Assembly (NCBI GenBank): GCA_021805735.1
Contig: JAJZEE010000032.1
Location: forward strand, 1-36,034
DNA from: Bacillota bacterium
GTDB lineage: Bacteria > Bacillota > Bacilli > Alicyclobacillales > SLC66
DNA length: 36,034 nt
Direction: 5' to 3'
The translations under genes were made by a program, and so were the position numbers. Under the pieces are notes generated by a model. That model was given only the letters and a program-made list of their open reading frames with translations, did not search any database and was not told where the DNA came from. Position 1 is the stretch's first letter. Each line of letters begins with the position of its first letter. Below are positions 24,996 through 34,205 of this stretch, in pieces.

Positions 24996-25283
24996 ATGAC
25001 GACTAATTCCGAATATGGTCGAATACACACTACGATAGAGAAATCGGGTGCTAAACAGTTGCCGAAGCACACAAACGGCTCGCGCCCTGACCGTGATCCT
25101 CTGCCCGCGGACGCGTTTCAGACAGTCGAACAGATGGCCGTGCTGCGCGGACTCATGGAAGAACTGTTTAATCAGAACTGCAGTCTCCACGATCCCTTAA
25201 TGATCAGTCTGTCATCGCAACTGGATGACTTGGTCGTCCGTGAGATGCGCAAACGATCCCGGAACACCAGGTCATCTCGCTGA
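24996..25283 (+). CDS. Spo0E-like aspartyl-phosphate phosphatase (start uncertain)
   Basis: The C-terminal ~50 residues (LRGLMEELFNQNCSLHDPLM, then SLSSQLDDLVVREMRK) form the two-helix Spo0E fold with the SQxLDxLI-like signature, here SSQLDDLV. Spo0E proteins dephosphorylate Spo0A and delay sporulation. The first ~45 residues are unlike the family, basic and probably disordered. None of the possible starts (ATG 24996, TTG at about 25059, ATG 25134) has a good ribosome site; ATG 24996 also overlaps a TACGAT -10-like element, so a later start is likely. Encoded just before the peptidoglycan glycosyltransferase. Confidence 0.65.
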   Translation: MTTNSEYGRIHTTIEKSGAKQLPKHTNGSRPDRDPLPADAFQTVEQMAVLRGLMEELFNQNCSLHDPLMISLSSQLDDLVVREMRKRSRNTRSSR

Positions 25284-25315
25284 TCGCCCGCCGTCCAAGC
25301 CGGGAGGAATTCGAC

Positions 25316-26014
25316 ATGAAAAAGGCGCTTTCCACGCTCGTTGCGCTTGTCCTCTTAATCACAGTGTCCAGTGCGCTTTATGTACAATCCGTATGGAATC
25401 CCCGTATGCCAGCTCTACTGGTGGCCCGGGTGCGAAAGATCGCCGCCGCGCACGGCGGCTACGTTCCTCTTCAACGCATTCCCATCTTCCTCCAACTAGC
25501 GCTGATCGCGACTGAGGACCGCAGCTTCTACCACAATGACGGGATCGATTTCGAAGGCATCGCGCGCGCCTTTGTCGTCGATATCACGCATGGAAAACCA
25601 CTTCAGGGCGGCAGCACAATTACGGAACAATTGGTGAAAGACATATTTTTGTCAGATCGCAAGACCATCCCGCGCAAGCTCAAGCAAATCGCGCTCGCGA
25701 TCATGCTCAGTCGATCCATGTCGAAAAACGAAGTCCTGTCTCTATATTTGAATGAAGTCTATCTCGGACAAGGATCCTACGGTGTCGGGCAGGCTGCAAA
25801 GACATATTTTGGACGTCCAGTATGGAATCTTACGCCGGCGCAGTGCGCAATCCTGGCGGGTCTGCCGCAAGCGCCCAGTCTCTACGACCCTCTGACCGAT
25901 CCCCGCTTGGCGCGTATACGACAGGCCGAAGTGTTGCAGGGAATGGTCGCAGTGGGGTACATTACCCCACAGCAAGCGCGGGCCATCAGCCATCAACCAC
26001 TTGGAACCGTGTGA
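25316..26014 (+). CDS. Monofunctional peptidoglycan glycosyltransferase (GT51)
   Basis: A 232-residue membrane-anchored lipid II polymerase. One N-terminal membrane helix (about 4-24) is followed by a GT51 domain with all five motifs: ATEDRSFYHNDGID with catalytic Glu68, QGGSTITEQLVKDIFLS, RKLKQIALAIMLSRSMSK with NEVLSLYLNEVYLGQGSYGV, and AILAGLPQAPS. The transpeptidase domain of class A PBPs is absent; the chain ends shortly after the GT fold. Start ATG 25316 follows GGGAGGAA with 6-7 nt spacing. It could serve the vegetative wall or the spore cortex; context (Spo0E-like and SleB-like neighbours) makes the latter conceivable. Confidence 0.9.
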   Translation: MKKALSTLVALVLLITVSSALYVQSVWNPRMPALLVARVRKIAAAHGGYVPLQRIPIFLQLALIATEDRSFYHNDGIDFEGIARAFVVDITHGKPLQGGSTITEQLVKDIFLSDRKTIPRKLKQIALAIMLSRSMSKNEVLSLYLNEVYLGQGSYGVGQAAKTYFGRPVWNLTPAQCAILAGLPQAPSLYDPLTDPRLARIRQAEVLQGMVAVGYITPQQARAISHQPLGTV

Positions 26015-26518
26015 CAGTTACAATGGCCGTCTTACAATGGTCGTCGACTGCCTTTTCCCAGCCTGAAGTACCACTGCCCTTCGTCCGCAACATAAAAGCG
26101 TATGCCAATCCACTTCAGCGGCGACCACACCTCCATGACTCGTGTGCGCATGCCCGGACACCCCCCGCTTCGACCATAGCATCCCGGCGCGCAGATCACT
26201 GTCGAACGCTGCTGTCTGTCAGATTTTTGTTTTCGACCAGACCAGACGTTTTCCCAAGCAGTGTGACAAACTTCCCTTCACGGTAATCACTTCCCCCTGC
26301 GCATGCCGTCGCTTTAACGGTATTTGTGAGGTGCTGTGTCGCTGCGCGCCCGTCGCGCGAGCTCGCCTGTACCACCGCATAACCCCCGACATGCCGAGAG
26401 GCGTCTGCCAGCGTTGGCAAAAACTGCGGGTAGTCCGGGTATCGCGCTCATGATATGGTGGAGGAAATCGCTCCGCATGACTCAGTTCCCAGGGAGCAGA
26501 CACCCCCGAGGAGGTCCT
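26015..26518. other. Gene-poor 504-bp stretch; possible small minus-strand ORF
   Basis: No convincing gene on either strand. The best candidate is a 39-codon minus-strand frame at 26151-26032 (inner ATG at 26136) ending KWIGIRFYVADEGQWYFRLG then KGSRRPL, whose composition looks protein-like, but its ribosome site is poor and no family is recognised. Other open frames are compositionally random. No strong hairpin was noticed. Confidence 0.3.
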
Positions 26519-27379
26519 ATGCAAAAGAAACGAATTGCGGGCATGATAAGTATTGCCGCCCTGTCGCTGAGTTCATTGCTGTTCGGCGCCCCGGCGTTTG
26601 CAGCCCAACTGTATACAGTGAGCCCCAATGACACGCTCTGGCTCATCAGTCAAAGAGAGCATGTGTCTCTGACCAGCCTTGAGGCTGCAAATCCAGGCTT
26701 GCAGGCGAATAATCTGCAAATCGGCCAACAGTTGCAACTTCCGCAGCAGACGGCAACCACAACTCCCACGACAACTACGGCCAGCACGGCGTCAAACCGA
26801 ACGTATATCATACAGCAGGGCGACACCGAATGGCTGATCGCGAAGCGTCTGGGAGTATCCTGGTACGCATTGCAAGCCGCCAATCCGCAAGTGAACCCGA
26901 CAGACCTGCAACCCGGTCAGATACTTCAAGTTCCAGAAGCAAACACGTCGCCGCCCGTTGCAGCCACTGGCGCTTCTGGTTCTACGTCCGTTGCGACGTC
27001 GGCAAGCGGAGGCAGCGACCTGTATTGGCTGACCCGCGTTATCGCGGCCGAAGCCGGGCAACAGCCAATGAATGCCAAAATCGCCGTCGGCGATGTGATT
27101 GTGAATCGGATGCACAACCCCTATTATGCAAACACGATCCAGGGGGTAATTTTCCAAACCATCAACGGGCATGCGCAATTCACCTGCGTCGCCAATGGTT
27201 GGATATGGAAAGTGCAGCCGACAGCGCAGGATGCCTCAGCGGCCAAGGCTGTCTTAAACGGAGACAATGTGGTGCCAAACGCCTATGTGTTCTACAATCC
27301 GGCGCAAACCCCATCCACTAGTTGGGTGTACACCCAAACGGTGATTGCAAGCTACGGTAATCTGACATTCGCGGAATAG
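26519..27379 (+). CDS. LysM-containing SleB-like cell-wall hydrolase
   Basis: A 286-residue exported enzyme. The signal peptide (to about residue 29, APAFA-AQ) precedes two LysM repeats (about 31-75 and 95-139), a Ser/Gly/Ala-rich linker and a Hydrolase_2 (SleB/CwlJ-type) domain: LYWLTRVIAAEAGQQPMNAK with catalytic Glu178, VGDVIVNRMHNPYYANTIQG, and the C-terminal NPAQTPSTSWVYT. These enzymes are lytic transglycosylases or amidase-like cortex hydrolases used in germination or in wall turnover. ATG 26519 follows GAGGAGG. A terminator lies directly downstream, so it is monocistronic. Confidence 0.9.
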   Translation: MQKKRIAGMISIAALSLSSLLFGAPAFAAQLYTVSPNDTLWLISQREHVSLTSLEAANPGLQANNLQIGQQLQLPQQTATTTPTTTTASTASNRTYIIQQGDTEWLIAKRLGVSWYALQAANPQVNPTDLQPGQILQVPEANTSPPVAATGASGSTSVATSASGGSDLYWLTRVIAAEAGQQPMNAKIAVGDVIVNRMHNPYYANTIQGVIFQTINGHAQFTCVANGWIWKVQPTAQDASAAKAVLNGDNVVPNAYVFYNPAQTPSTSWVYTQTVIASYGNLTFAE

Positions 27380-27400
27380 ATCCGCAAGACTGGAACTCTC

Positions 27401-27430
27401 ACGCAACCGTTCCCGGTTGCGTCTTTTTAT
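27401..27430 (+). terminator. Intrinsic terminator after the SleB-like gene
   Basis: ACGCAACCG (27401-27409), loop TTCC, CGGTTGCGT (27414-27422), then CTTTTTAT. Classic stem plus T-run. Confidence 0.9.
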
Positions 27431-27505
27431 TTAGGCACATTACTGTCAGCTTTTCTCACAAATACCGGTTGGAACCGTCGTGACAGCCGAATCATGACCA
27501 GCAGT

Positions 27506-27535
27506 GTGACAAATCGCCCACGTCTATGCTAAGAT
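27506..27535 (+). promoter_or_regulatory. Possible promoter ahead of the repeat and chemotaxis cluster
   Basis: GTGACA (27506-27511), 18-bp spacer, TAAGAT (27530-27535). Moderate match to sigma-A sites. If used, the cheA transcript would have a leader of about 320 nt containing the whole structured repeat copy B. Confidence 0.35.
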
Positions 27536-27551
27536 CACCTTGATTACGTAA

Positions 27552-27765
27552 TAGACTTTCCTGTCTGAGTTTTGCGAAGCAAAATCTCAGCGCTGCGCAG
27601 CACCATCGGAGCAATGAAAACTCGCCGCGAGTTTTTCACTGGTGCGAAGCCCGCTCCGGTCGGAGTCATATATTGCGCCCGTCGCGAGTTTAGCACAGCG
27701 GTGTCTGAGCAGGGGCGCAATATATGACTCCGACCGGCAGGAACGACCGATTTTCCGGGATAGAC
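27552..27765 (-). repeat. Structured interspersed repeat, copy B (inverted relative to copy A)
   Basis: Read on the minus strand it follows copy A almost base by base: GTCTATCCCGGAAAATCG at the start, the same 19-bp stem (27662-27680 with 27713-27731) and a 32-nt loop differing at a few places, then the TTTTGCTTCGCAAAA hairpin and CAGGAAAGTCTATTACG at the end. The first and last bases repeat AGTCTAT in the same orientation, which could be unit boundaries or a target duplication. It fills most of the gap between the SleB-like gene's terminator and cheA; frames open across it are not coding. Confidence 0.8.
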
Positions 27766-27796
27766 CACAACTCAGTATAGATGGAATATCCGACTT

Positions 27797-27817
27797 GATC
27801 GAGACGCCGATCATGCG
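27797..27817 (+). repeat. Short palindromic repeat, copy 1, upstream of cheA
   Basis: GATCG-AGACGC-CGATC followed by ATGCG. The block AGACGCCGATCATGCG recurs with one change at 31698-31713, and the inverse form at 31646-31664. Confidence 0.55.
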
Positions 27818-27862
27818 ACACGGCAGGCTAACTCGGAGGTACAGCGTAGGGAGTGACCGTGT

Positions 27863-29848
27863 GTGCCAAAAGAATATATATCCATGTTTATCGATGAGAC
27901 CCGTGAACATCTCCAGATATGGTCGGACGGTCTTATGGAAGTGGAGAGAGCAGGAGACCTGTCCACCATCGCCAATGTGTTTCGGGCCGCTCATACTATT
28001 AAAGGCATGGCCATGACCATGGGTTTTTCTCGAATGAGCGATATTACGCACCACGCGGAGCATTTGCTGGAAGACTTGCGGCAACACCGCATCGCGAGTT
28101 CCCCGGCGGTGATCGGCGCGCTTTTGCACGCCCTGGATACACTTGAGACGCTCGTGGACGCGATAGCGGACACAGGGGTAGAACCCGATTTGCCGCTCAA
28201 TGAGACGTTACAGGAACTTGCGAGCGCTCTCGCCCCGGAAATGGCGGGCGCCTCACCTTCCGGGAACCCCACTCTTCCCGCTGCGGCTGATTTCCCAGGA
28301 CCTGAGACTGTTGCCGTACTAAGGACGATCATCGATAGCGGCCATCGTATATACCAGATTCACCTTGGTTTTACAGAGGATTGTCTTATGCCGATGGCCA
28401 GATTCGCTCAGTGGCTGCAGCGCATCGATCAAAACGACGTACTGTACATGCATCCCGACGCAGTCGTGCTTGAATCAGGGAACTATTCAGGAGACATCAA
28501 GGTACTGCTTGCATCCACGGAAGACAGCGCAACTGTGGAAGGTGTTCTGGGGGAGATTTCGGAACTCGTTGTCCAGTCGATCACAGAGTGGACGGACGAA
28601 AACCGGTCCGGCGTGCTTTCGCCGTCAACCCCCGCTCATCAGGATGCAGCAACGGCAGATCTCGCCAACAACGACAGTCGCATGCCACTGAACAGCGCCA
28701 ATGAACGGTCGCAACGAAAGCGCGGTTCGACTGTACGGGTGGATACCGACAAACTTGATCAGCTAATGAGCCTGGTCGCCGAACTGGTCATCGATAAAAC
28801 TCGTCTGGAACGCATTCAATCGGACATAGATCACAGCGGCCTCAGCGACACCGTCGATCACCTGAGCACACTGTCAGGCCAGTTGCAGGAGTTGATCATG
28901 TCCACACGCCTGGTGCCGCTTCAGACAGTATTTAGCCGCTTTCCGCGAATGATGAGAGACACTGCTCAACAATTGGGAAAATTGCTTGATTTCGTCATAG
29001 TGGGCGAAGCCACAGAACTTGACCGCGCCGTGGTCGAAGAAATCGGCGACCCGATTATGCATATGCTGCGAAACGCCCTGGATCATGGATTAGAACTTCC
29101 TGCCGAACGGGTCGCAAAGGGGAAACCCCCGACCGGACGCATTGTACTGAGCGCCTTTGCCTCGGGCAATCATGTCTTCATTGAAGTGGAAGATGACGGG
29201 AAGGGCATAGACCTGCAGAGGGTTCTCGCCAAAGCCATGGATCGCGGACTCGTGGATAGACACACCGCGTTGTCAGATCAACAGATTCAGCAACTGCTGT
29301 TTACTCCGGGATTCACGACGACCGACACTGTGAACGATCTGTCAGGCCGCGGAGTAGGTCTGGACGCTGTCAAGAACAAGGTAGAATCGCTGTCTGGAAA
29401 AATCGATATACACAGTGAACTTGGCAAAGGCGCCCGCTTCACCGTGCGGTTGCCCATGACTCTCGCCATCATGACCGGTCTGCTCGTGCGCATCGGCGAC
29501 AATCCTTACTTGATCCCGGTCAACAGCATTGGTGAGACTGCCATCCTGAAAACAACGCAAACAGTAGGGGGCAGAGAGACCGTCGTCTGGCGCGGAAGGG
29601 TCGTAAATGTCGTCCGAACGCGTCAATTGTTCGCGGAAAGTGGTCAGGGTCAGGAACGCCATATTGTCTTTATCAATAGAGGGGATCGCGTGGCAGGCCT
29701 TGTTGTGGACGAGTTGCTAAATCAATCAGAAGTCGTTGTCAAGGCGCTGGACAGCAGACTCACGGCAATTCCCTATTTTTCCGGAGCAACCATATTGGGC
29801 GATGGAGAAGTGGCGTTAATCATCGATCCAAACGCTTTTATAGAGTGA
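27863..29848 (+). CDS. cheA: Chemotaxis histidine kinase CheA
   Basis: A 661-residue kinase with the standard P1-P5 order. P1 HPt domain: His44 in [18 protein letters not shown]2-like region (about 155-240) and a polar linker precede P3 dimerisation ([20 protein letters not shown]). P4 has [11 protein letters not shown] (N box), VEDDGKGID and [17 protein letters not shown]5 is CheW-like ([20 protein letters not shown] to the C-terminus). It takes signals from receptors and phosphorylates CheY/CheB-type regulators, none of which is encoded here. GTG 27863 is the start, with GGGAG 9 nt upstream. First gene of cheA-mcp-cheW; 58 bp to mcp. Confidence 0.95.
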   Translation: MPKEYISMFIDETREHLQIWSDGLMEVERAGDLSTIANVFRAAHTIKGMAMTMGFSRMSDITHHAEHLLEDLRQHRIASSPAVIGALLHALDTLETLVDAIADTGVEPDLPLNETLQELASALAPEMAGASPSGNPTLPAAADFPGPETVAVLRTIIDSGHRIYQIHLGFTEDCLMPMARFAQWLQRIDQNDVLYMHPDAVVLESGNYSGDIKVLLASTEDSATVEGVLGEISELVVQSITEWTDENRSGVLSPSTPAHQDAATADLANNDSRMPLNSANERSQRKRGSTVRVDTDKLDQLMSLVAELVIDKTRLERIQSDIDHSGLSDTVDHLSTLSGQLQELIMSTRLVPLQTVFSRFPRMMRDTAQQLGKLLDFVIVGEATELDRAVVEEIGDPIMHMLRNALDHGLELPAERVAKGKPPTGRIVLSAFASGNHVFIEVEDDGKGIDLQRVLAKAMDRGLVDRHTALSDQQIQQLLFTPGFTTTDTVNDLSGRGVGLDAVKNKVESLSGKIDIHSELGKGARFTVRLPMTLAIMTGLLVRIGDNPYLIPVNSIGETAILKTTQTVGGRETVVWRGRVVNVVRTRQLFAESGQGQERHIVFINRGDRVAGLVVDELLNQSEVVVKALDSRLTAIPYFSGATILGDGEVALIIDPNAFIE

Positions 29849-29906
29849 CGTCAGAACGATCTTTGCATCTGACAGGGATGGGCACAATGAAAAAGGTGGT
29901 ATTCTC

Positions 29907-31616
29907 ATGGTAAGCATCCGCATGAAACTGATCATTTCGGCGCTCGCGGCAAGCATCATATTTGTCATCACGATTGGACTTGTCGCTCAGCAGTATGGAC
30001 GGTCACAAACACAGGCCCTGAACATCCTGACCGGTGATGATCGCATCTTGACCGCCGTTGAGACCGTCGATCATCTGGTGCGGTCGGCGGATGATCAGAG
30101 CGCCCGTTACCTGATGGCGACCGGAAACCAGGAGCAGACATACATGAACGAGTATCAGGCAGATCTCACAGGAATTACCACTCATGTTGAAAGCTTGCTG
30201 ACGTTGATCAAACATAGTTCGCCCAGTCAGCAGGCAATCTACAACCGTTACCTGAGAACGTTCGAGCAAAACTGGTCTTCGTATCTGCTAAAAAATTACC
30301 AGTGGATGACCATGATCGATACCAGTCAACAGCGAACGCTAGCGCAGGCCGACTTCGTGAAAATTCCGCTGAGTCCGATTACGCGATCACTCACTGACTT
30401 CACCACAAGCGTCAGGCTGAACCGAACCAACGCACAGTCGGCTTTCGAAAAGAACATGTCCTATGCGCGTCTGACCGCTCTCATTGGCACCATCATCGCT
30501 CTCATCGTAGCGCTGGTGCTCCAGATTGCGCTCTCCGCGCAACTCACGGCCGGCGTTCGTCGCGTCGTCGAACTCGCCAAAGACATGGCCAAAGGCCAGT
30601 TCACTCATTCGTACAAAGGCCCTGTGCCAAGTGACGAAACGGGGGAACTTCTCAAGGCGTTTGGGCAGATGGAGCTAGCCATGACGCAATTGATCGGCGA
30701 AATACAACACACCGCGAGCGAGCTGGCGGGTACGAGCGAAGAAATGAACGCGACCACGGAGGAGGTCGCCTCCGCCGCCGGTCATCTGGCAGAATCGGCT
30801 ATGCACGTCAGTGAAGCAGCCGACCTGCAAAACGCGCATATTAACGCCATGGAAGCTGTCTTGCAGCAAGTTCTCTCGGCCATTTCAACTGTCGAGGAGA
30901 GTGCGCTCGCTACTTCGCGGTTAGTTACTGAACTCGTAAACAAAAATACACAGGGCGACTCGGTTGTCAAGCGAACTCTGTCTCAGATGAATCTGATTGC
31001 AGACAATGTGGAAAGCAACCAGGTGCGCATCGACCGACTGGGCGCGCGTTCGAACGAAATCGGTGAAATCATCCAGTTCATTGACGATCTCGCAGAACAG
31101 ACAAACCTACTCGCTCTAAACGCTGCCATCGAGGCGGCGCGGGCAGGCGAACAGGGACGCGGGTTTGCCGTCGTCGCCGATGAGGTGCGAAAACTCGCGG
31201 AAAAGTCTCGCGCGGCGTCATCGGACATTGCCAAACTGATCGTACTCATGCAACAGGAGACAGCCGCTTCTGTCAGGGCCGCCAATGAAGAAAAGAAACA
31301 GGTCGACGCCGGCACTGCGGCCATGACAGAAGTCAGCGGTATATTTGCCGTCCTTGACTCGTCCGTCAAGGATGTATCGGAGCACACCGCGGAAGTCTCT
31401 CTCTCTGCCACCCACATGGTCCGCCAAGCGATGGCCCTGCGCGAAGCTATGCAACACATGAGCAGACTATCGTCGCAGGTCGCGGAGGAAATCATGACCG
31501 TTTCCGCAACGGCGCAGGAACAGACTGCGGCCACGGAAGAGATCGCGGCCGCAGCGGCAACAGTTTCAGAACACGCGCAAACTCTCAATCGCCAGTCGCT
31601 GCGATTTCAAATCTAG
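29907..31616 (+). CDS. Methyl-accepting chemotaxis protein
   Basis: A 569-residue receptor: TM1 about 7-27, a ~160-residue external four-helix-bundle sensor (4HB_MCP-like, with [17 protein letters not shown]), TM2 about 188-210, HAMP about 208-262, then the long cytoplasmic coiled coil. The signalling tip is intact ([20 protein letters not shown], then [22 protein letters not shown]). Glu/Gln-rich helices supply potential methylation sites (e.g. [14 protein letters not shown] and [15 protein letters not shown]). The ligand is unknown. ATG 29907 follows AAGGTGG with 7 nt spacing. Its place between cheA and cheW suggests a dedicated signalling array. Confidence 0.95.
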   Translation: MVSIRMKLIISALAASIIFVITIGLVAQQYGRSQTQALNILTGDDRILTAVETVDHLVRSADDQSARYLMATGNQEQTYMNEYQADLTGITTHVESLLTLIKHSSPSQQAIYNRYLRTFEQNWSSYLLKNYQWMTMIDTSQQRTLAQADFVKIPLSPITRSLTDFTTSVRLNRTNAQSAFEKNMSYARLTALIGTIIALIVALVLQIALSAQLTAGVRRVVELAKDMAKGQFTHSYKGPVPSDETGELLKAFGQMELAMTQLIGEIQHTASELAGTSEEMNATTEEVASAAGHLAESAMHVSEAADLQNAHINAMEAVLQQVLSAISTVEESALATSRLVTELVNKNTQGDSVVKRTLSQMNLIADNVESNQVRIDRLGARSNEIGEIIQFIDDLAEQTNLLALNAAIEAARAGEQGRGFAVVADEVRKLAEKSRAASSDIAKLIVLMQQETAASVRAANEEKKQVDAGTAAMTEVSGIFAVLDSSVKDVSEHTAEVSLSATHMVRQAMALREAMQHMSRLSSQVAEEIMTVSATAQEQTAATEEIAAAAATVSEHAQTLNRQSLRFQI

Positions 31617-31645
31617 CCAGTATCGCCGAGTAACTTGTTCTGGTG

Positions 31646-31713
31646 CATGATCGGCGTTCCGATCGACCCGGATATTCACGCAACGCTTGCGATTGGCAGA
31701 CGCCAATCATGCG
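31646..31713. repeat. Pair of short palindromic repeats (copies 2 and 3) in inverted orientation between mcp and cheW
   Basis: Copy 2, CATGATCGGCGTTCCGATC (31646-31664), and copy 3, GATTGGC-AGAC-GCCAATC then ATGCG (31691-31713). Each folds alone; together they are roughly inverse complements (CATGATYGGCGT.. against ..ACGCCAATCATG) and could form one larger hairpin in the 137-bp mcp-cheW gap. There is no T-run, so this is not a simple terminator. Confidence 0.6.
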
Positions 31714-31753
31714 GATCCGAAGATACAACGACCGCATTGGAGGAGGCTTCCCC

Positions 31754-32134
31754 TTGAAACTCGTCAAGTTCCGCATCGCGCAGGAGTACTTTGCTCTCCC
31801 CATCGAGACAATCCGGTCCATTGAACGTGTACCGACCGTTCGGCGCGTGCCTACGGCCCCGTCTCACATCGTCGGCATAGCGAATCTCCGCGGTACTGTA
31901 GTGACAGTCATCGACATGCGGCAACGCCTTGGGGCGGTTCTCGCCCCTTGGGGAGATGATACCAGACTGCTCGTGACCAAGGATGCCGCGTACCTCGTCG
32001 ACGAAGCCCTCGACATTCTGGAAGTCGACGAGGCGCTCATAGAGTGGCGAAACAGAGAGGGAGATTCCGCCCACGGCGTGTTTCAGGAACACGATCATGT
32101 AGTGGGCGTACTTCGGTTGGACGTGCTCGCGTAA
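31754..32134 (+). CDS. cheW: CheW-like chemotaxis coupling protein, short
   Basis: A 126-residue CheW domain, at the short end for the family (usually 140-165). Core segments are present: LVKFRIAQEYFALPIETIRS, IERVPTVRRVPTAPSHIVGI with ANLRGTVVTVIDMRQRLG, and VVGVLRLDVLA at the end. CheW links receptors to CheA. TTG 31754 is the start, 7 nt behind GGAGG; longer in-frame extensions lack a site and cross the palindrome pair. The stop lies only 20 bp from that of convergent hemH, with no clear terminator between them. Confidence 0.88.
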   Translation: MKLVKFRIAQEYFALPIETIRSIERVPTVRRVPTAPSHIVGIANLRGTVVTVIDMRQRLGAVLAPWGDDTRLLVTKDAAYLVDEALDILEVDEALIEWRNREGDSAHGVFQEHDHVVGVLRLDVLA

Positions 32135-32154
32135 CAGCGGCGAGCGGGGAGCAA

Positions 32155-33105
32155 TCAGGCCAGCAATTCCTCGACAGCATCGGCGAGAGCCCCGATCAGC
32201 CTCCTGTCCGTGTTGAGTGAAGCCGTCCGCTCAAAATGGATCCCCAGCCCCCCAGCCCGCGCCGCTGCCTCGATATCCAAGTCGTACAGCACCTCAAGGT
32301 GGTCGGACACAAACCCGACAGGGCAACTGAGCACCGCCCTGTACCCCTGTGTCGCCAGGTCGTCCAGCACCTGCAAAATGTCTGGACCCAACCACGGTTC
32401 TGCAGTGCGGCCCGCGCTCTGCCAGCCAAATTGCCAGTCTGGCCAGCCGACGCGGACGGCTAGCGCTCTGCTCGTCTCCAGCAGTTGCGCAGGATACGGA
32501 TCTCCCAGTTCCACAATCCGCGCGGGAAGGCTGTGAGCCGAAAAAACGATCTTGAGGCGTTCCTTTTCTTCCTCAGAATAGCCACCCAGGCTCACCTTCA
32601 GCCGCTCTTGCAGCGCGTCCAACAATGCGTCCTGCAGATGCCACTGGCGCACGAACGACAGATCTTCGACGCCATACTGCGCGGCAGCTTCAGTCGCTTC
32701 CCGGATGTATACAGCGACGCTCATGGACGAATAGTGCGGCGCCAGCACTATGCCGACGCATCGCGTAACGCCCTCTCTCGCCATCTGCGCAACGACATCA
32801 GCGATGAATGGGGAGCAGTGCTTCATGCCCACGTACACTCTGCACTCTCCATGACTCAGGACATCGCTTCCCCGCTCTGGACGGAGGCGTCGGTTCAACT
32901 CTTCCTCAAGCAATCGCGCCTGTTCCCGCGTAATCTGATTGAGCGGTGAGCAGCCGCCAATCGCTTCATAGCGACCCTTCAGTTGATCCAGCAATTCCTT
33001 CGTGGGAGGGCGTCCGTGCCTGATGTGCGTATAGTACGCTTCGATTTCATCCAGATTGGCAGGCGTTCCATACGCCATCAACAAGACGCCCAGCGCGCCT
33101 TTCAT
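32155..33105 (-). CDS. hemH: Ferrochelatase (coproporphyrin III ferrochelatase type)
   Basis: A 316-residue class of soluble ferrochelatase. The metal-site histidine is in KIVFSAHSLPARI and the conserved glutamate in VGFVSDHLEVLYDLD; other marks are LLMAYGTPANLDEIEAYYTH and APHYSSMSVAVY. In Firmicutes this enzyme inserts iron into coproporphyrin III in the coproporphyrin-dependent haem route (also called CpfC). ATG 33105 overlaps the hemE stop by four bases, indicating translational coupling. The usual third gene, the oxidase hemY/cgoX, is not downstream here; cheW converges instead. Confidence 0.94.
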   Translation of the reverse strand: MKGALGVLLMAYGTPANLDEIEAYYTHIRHGRPPTKELLDQLKGRYEAIGGCSPLNQITREQARLLEEELNRRLRPERGSDVLSHGECRVYVGMKHCSPFIADVVAQMAREGVTRCVGIVLAPHYSSMSVAVYIREATEAAAQYGVEDLSFVRQWHLQDALLDALQERLKVSLGGYSEEEKERLKIVFSAHSLPARIVELGDPYPAQLLETSRALAVRVGWPDWQFGWQSAGRTAEPWLGPDILQVLDDLATQGYRAVLSCPVGFVSDHLEVLYDLDIEAAARAGGLGIHFERTASLNTDRRLIGALADAVEELLA

Positions 33106-34163
33106 GAACTCGTTCCCTCGCTTCGTTCCGTTAACTTTTGCTCGCTGTATTCATGGACAAAGGCGGTCAACCGCTGCAACTGGTCCACCTCAACCATTTT
33201 CAACACCCCATGACCCAGATTGAATATGAACCCTGGGCGCTGAATGCCCGCGTCGATGATCGCGCGGGCGCGCCGCTCCACTTCCGGCCACGGGCCCAAC
33301 AGAACAGTTGGATCCAGATTGCCCTGCAGCGCAAGATCGTTCCCGATTCGTTGACGCGCGATGTGCACAGGTGTTCGCCAGTCGACGCCAATGACATCGG
33401 CGCCGGTTTCTCGCAAAAGCGGCAACAGATCCGCCGTCGTGACCCCGAAGTAAATCAGGGGGGCATTGAGATCCTTGAGGCTGGCGAAGATTTTTTTCAT
33501 CGCAGGCAGTACATATTCCCGAAAATCCTCAGGGGCCAGACTCCCCACCCAACTGTCAAAAATCTGAATTGCGGACGCTCCCGCATGAATCTGGGCGCGC
33601 ATGTAAACGATGATCATTGTCGCCAATCGATCCATGAACTGCCGCCAGGTCTGTGGATCTCTATACATCATGCTCTTTGTCAGCAGGTGTTCTCGAGACG
33701 GCGCGCCCTCTATCATGTAACTGGCAAGGGTAAACGGCCCGCCAGCAAACCCGATCAAAGGCACGGTAAGTTGGCCGCGCAACAGACGTATGGTCTCGAG
33801 AACATGAGGCAAATCGCGCTCAGGATCCACTTCCGTCAGCTCTGCAACATCATCTTGCGTGCGAACAGGACGGTGAATCACCGGACCACGATCCGCTTCA
33901 ATTTCAAACGGCACCCCCATGGCGCCAACGGGAATCATAATATCGGAGAACAGTATGGCGGCGTCAACCCCCAACTGCTGAACAGGAAGCATGCTTACCT
34001 GCGCGCATAATTCTGGCTGTTCGCAGATCTCCACCAGGCTGTACCGTTCCTTGATCTTGCGATACTCAGGCTGGTAGCGACCCGCCTGCCGCATATACCA
34101 CACTGGCAAGCGATCTACTGGCTGCCTCCTGCAAGCCCGTAAGAACAAATCATTTTCGATCAT
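33102..34163 (-). CDS. hemE: Uroporphyrinogen III decarboxylase
   Basis: A 353-residue TIM-barrel enzyme that removes four carboxyls from uroporphyrinogen III to give coproporphyrinogen III. The substrate-binding N-terminal signature PVWYMRQAGRYQPEYR is intact, as are the catalytic aspartate loop ILFSDIMIPVGAMG, GFAGGPFTLASYMIEG and the C-terminal FNLGHGVL. ATG 34163 is behind AGAGGA with about 10 nt spacing. First gene of hemE-hemH, with an extended -10 promoter about 35 bp upstream. Confidence 0.95.
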   Translation of the reverse strand: MIENDLFLRACRRQPVDRLPVWYMRQAGRYQPEYRKIKERYSLVEICEQPELCAQVSMLPVQQLGVDAAILFSDIMIPVGAMGVPFEIEADRGPVIHRPVRTQDDVAELTEVDPERDLPHVLETIRLLRGQLTVPLIGFAGGPFTLASYMIEGAPSREHLLTKSMMYRDPQTWRQFMDRLATMIIVYMRAQIHAGASAIQIFDSWVGSLAPEDFREYVLPAMKKIFASLKDLNAPLIYFGVTTADLLPLLRETGADVIGVDWRTPVHIARQRIGNDLALQGNLDPTVLLGPWPEVERRARAIIDAGIQRPGFIFNLGHGVLKMVEVDQLQRLTAFVHEYSEQKLTERSEGTSS

Positions 34164-34196
34164 CAGACCAATATCCTCTCTGGAATGCCGAAGTCA

Positions 34197-34205
34197 ATCA
34201 TAGCA
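34197..34205 (-). promoter_or_regulatory. Extended -10 promoter of hemEH
   Basis: On the minus strand TGC-TATGAT (34205-34197) lies about 35 bp before the hemE ATG. The -35 is poor, which extended -10 promoters tolerate. Confidence 0.55.

Noticed and set aside
26257-27513. Identical 14-mer AGCAGTGTGACAAA at 26257-26270 and 27500-27513
   Set aside because: A match or two of this length is near chance in 36 kb, and only the second has a -10-like element downstream.
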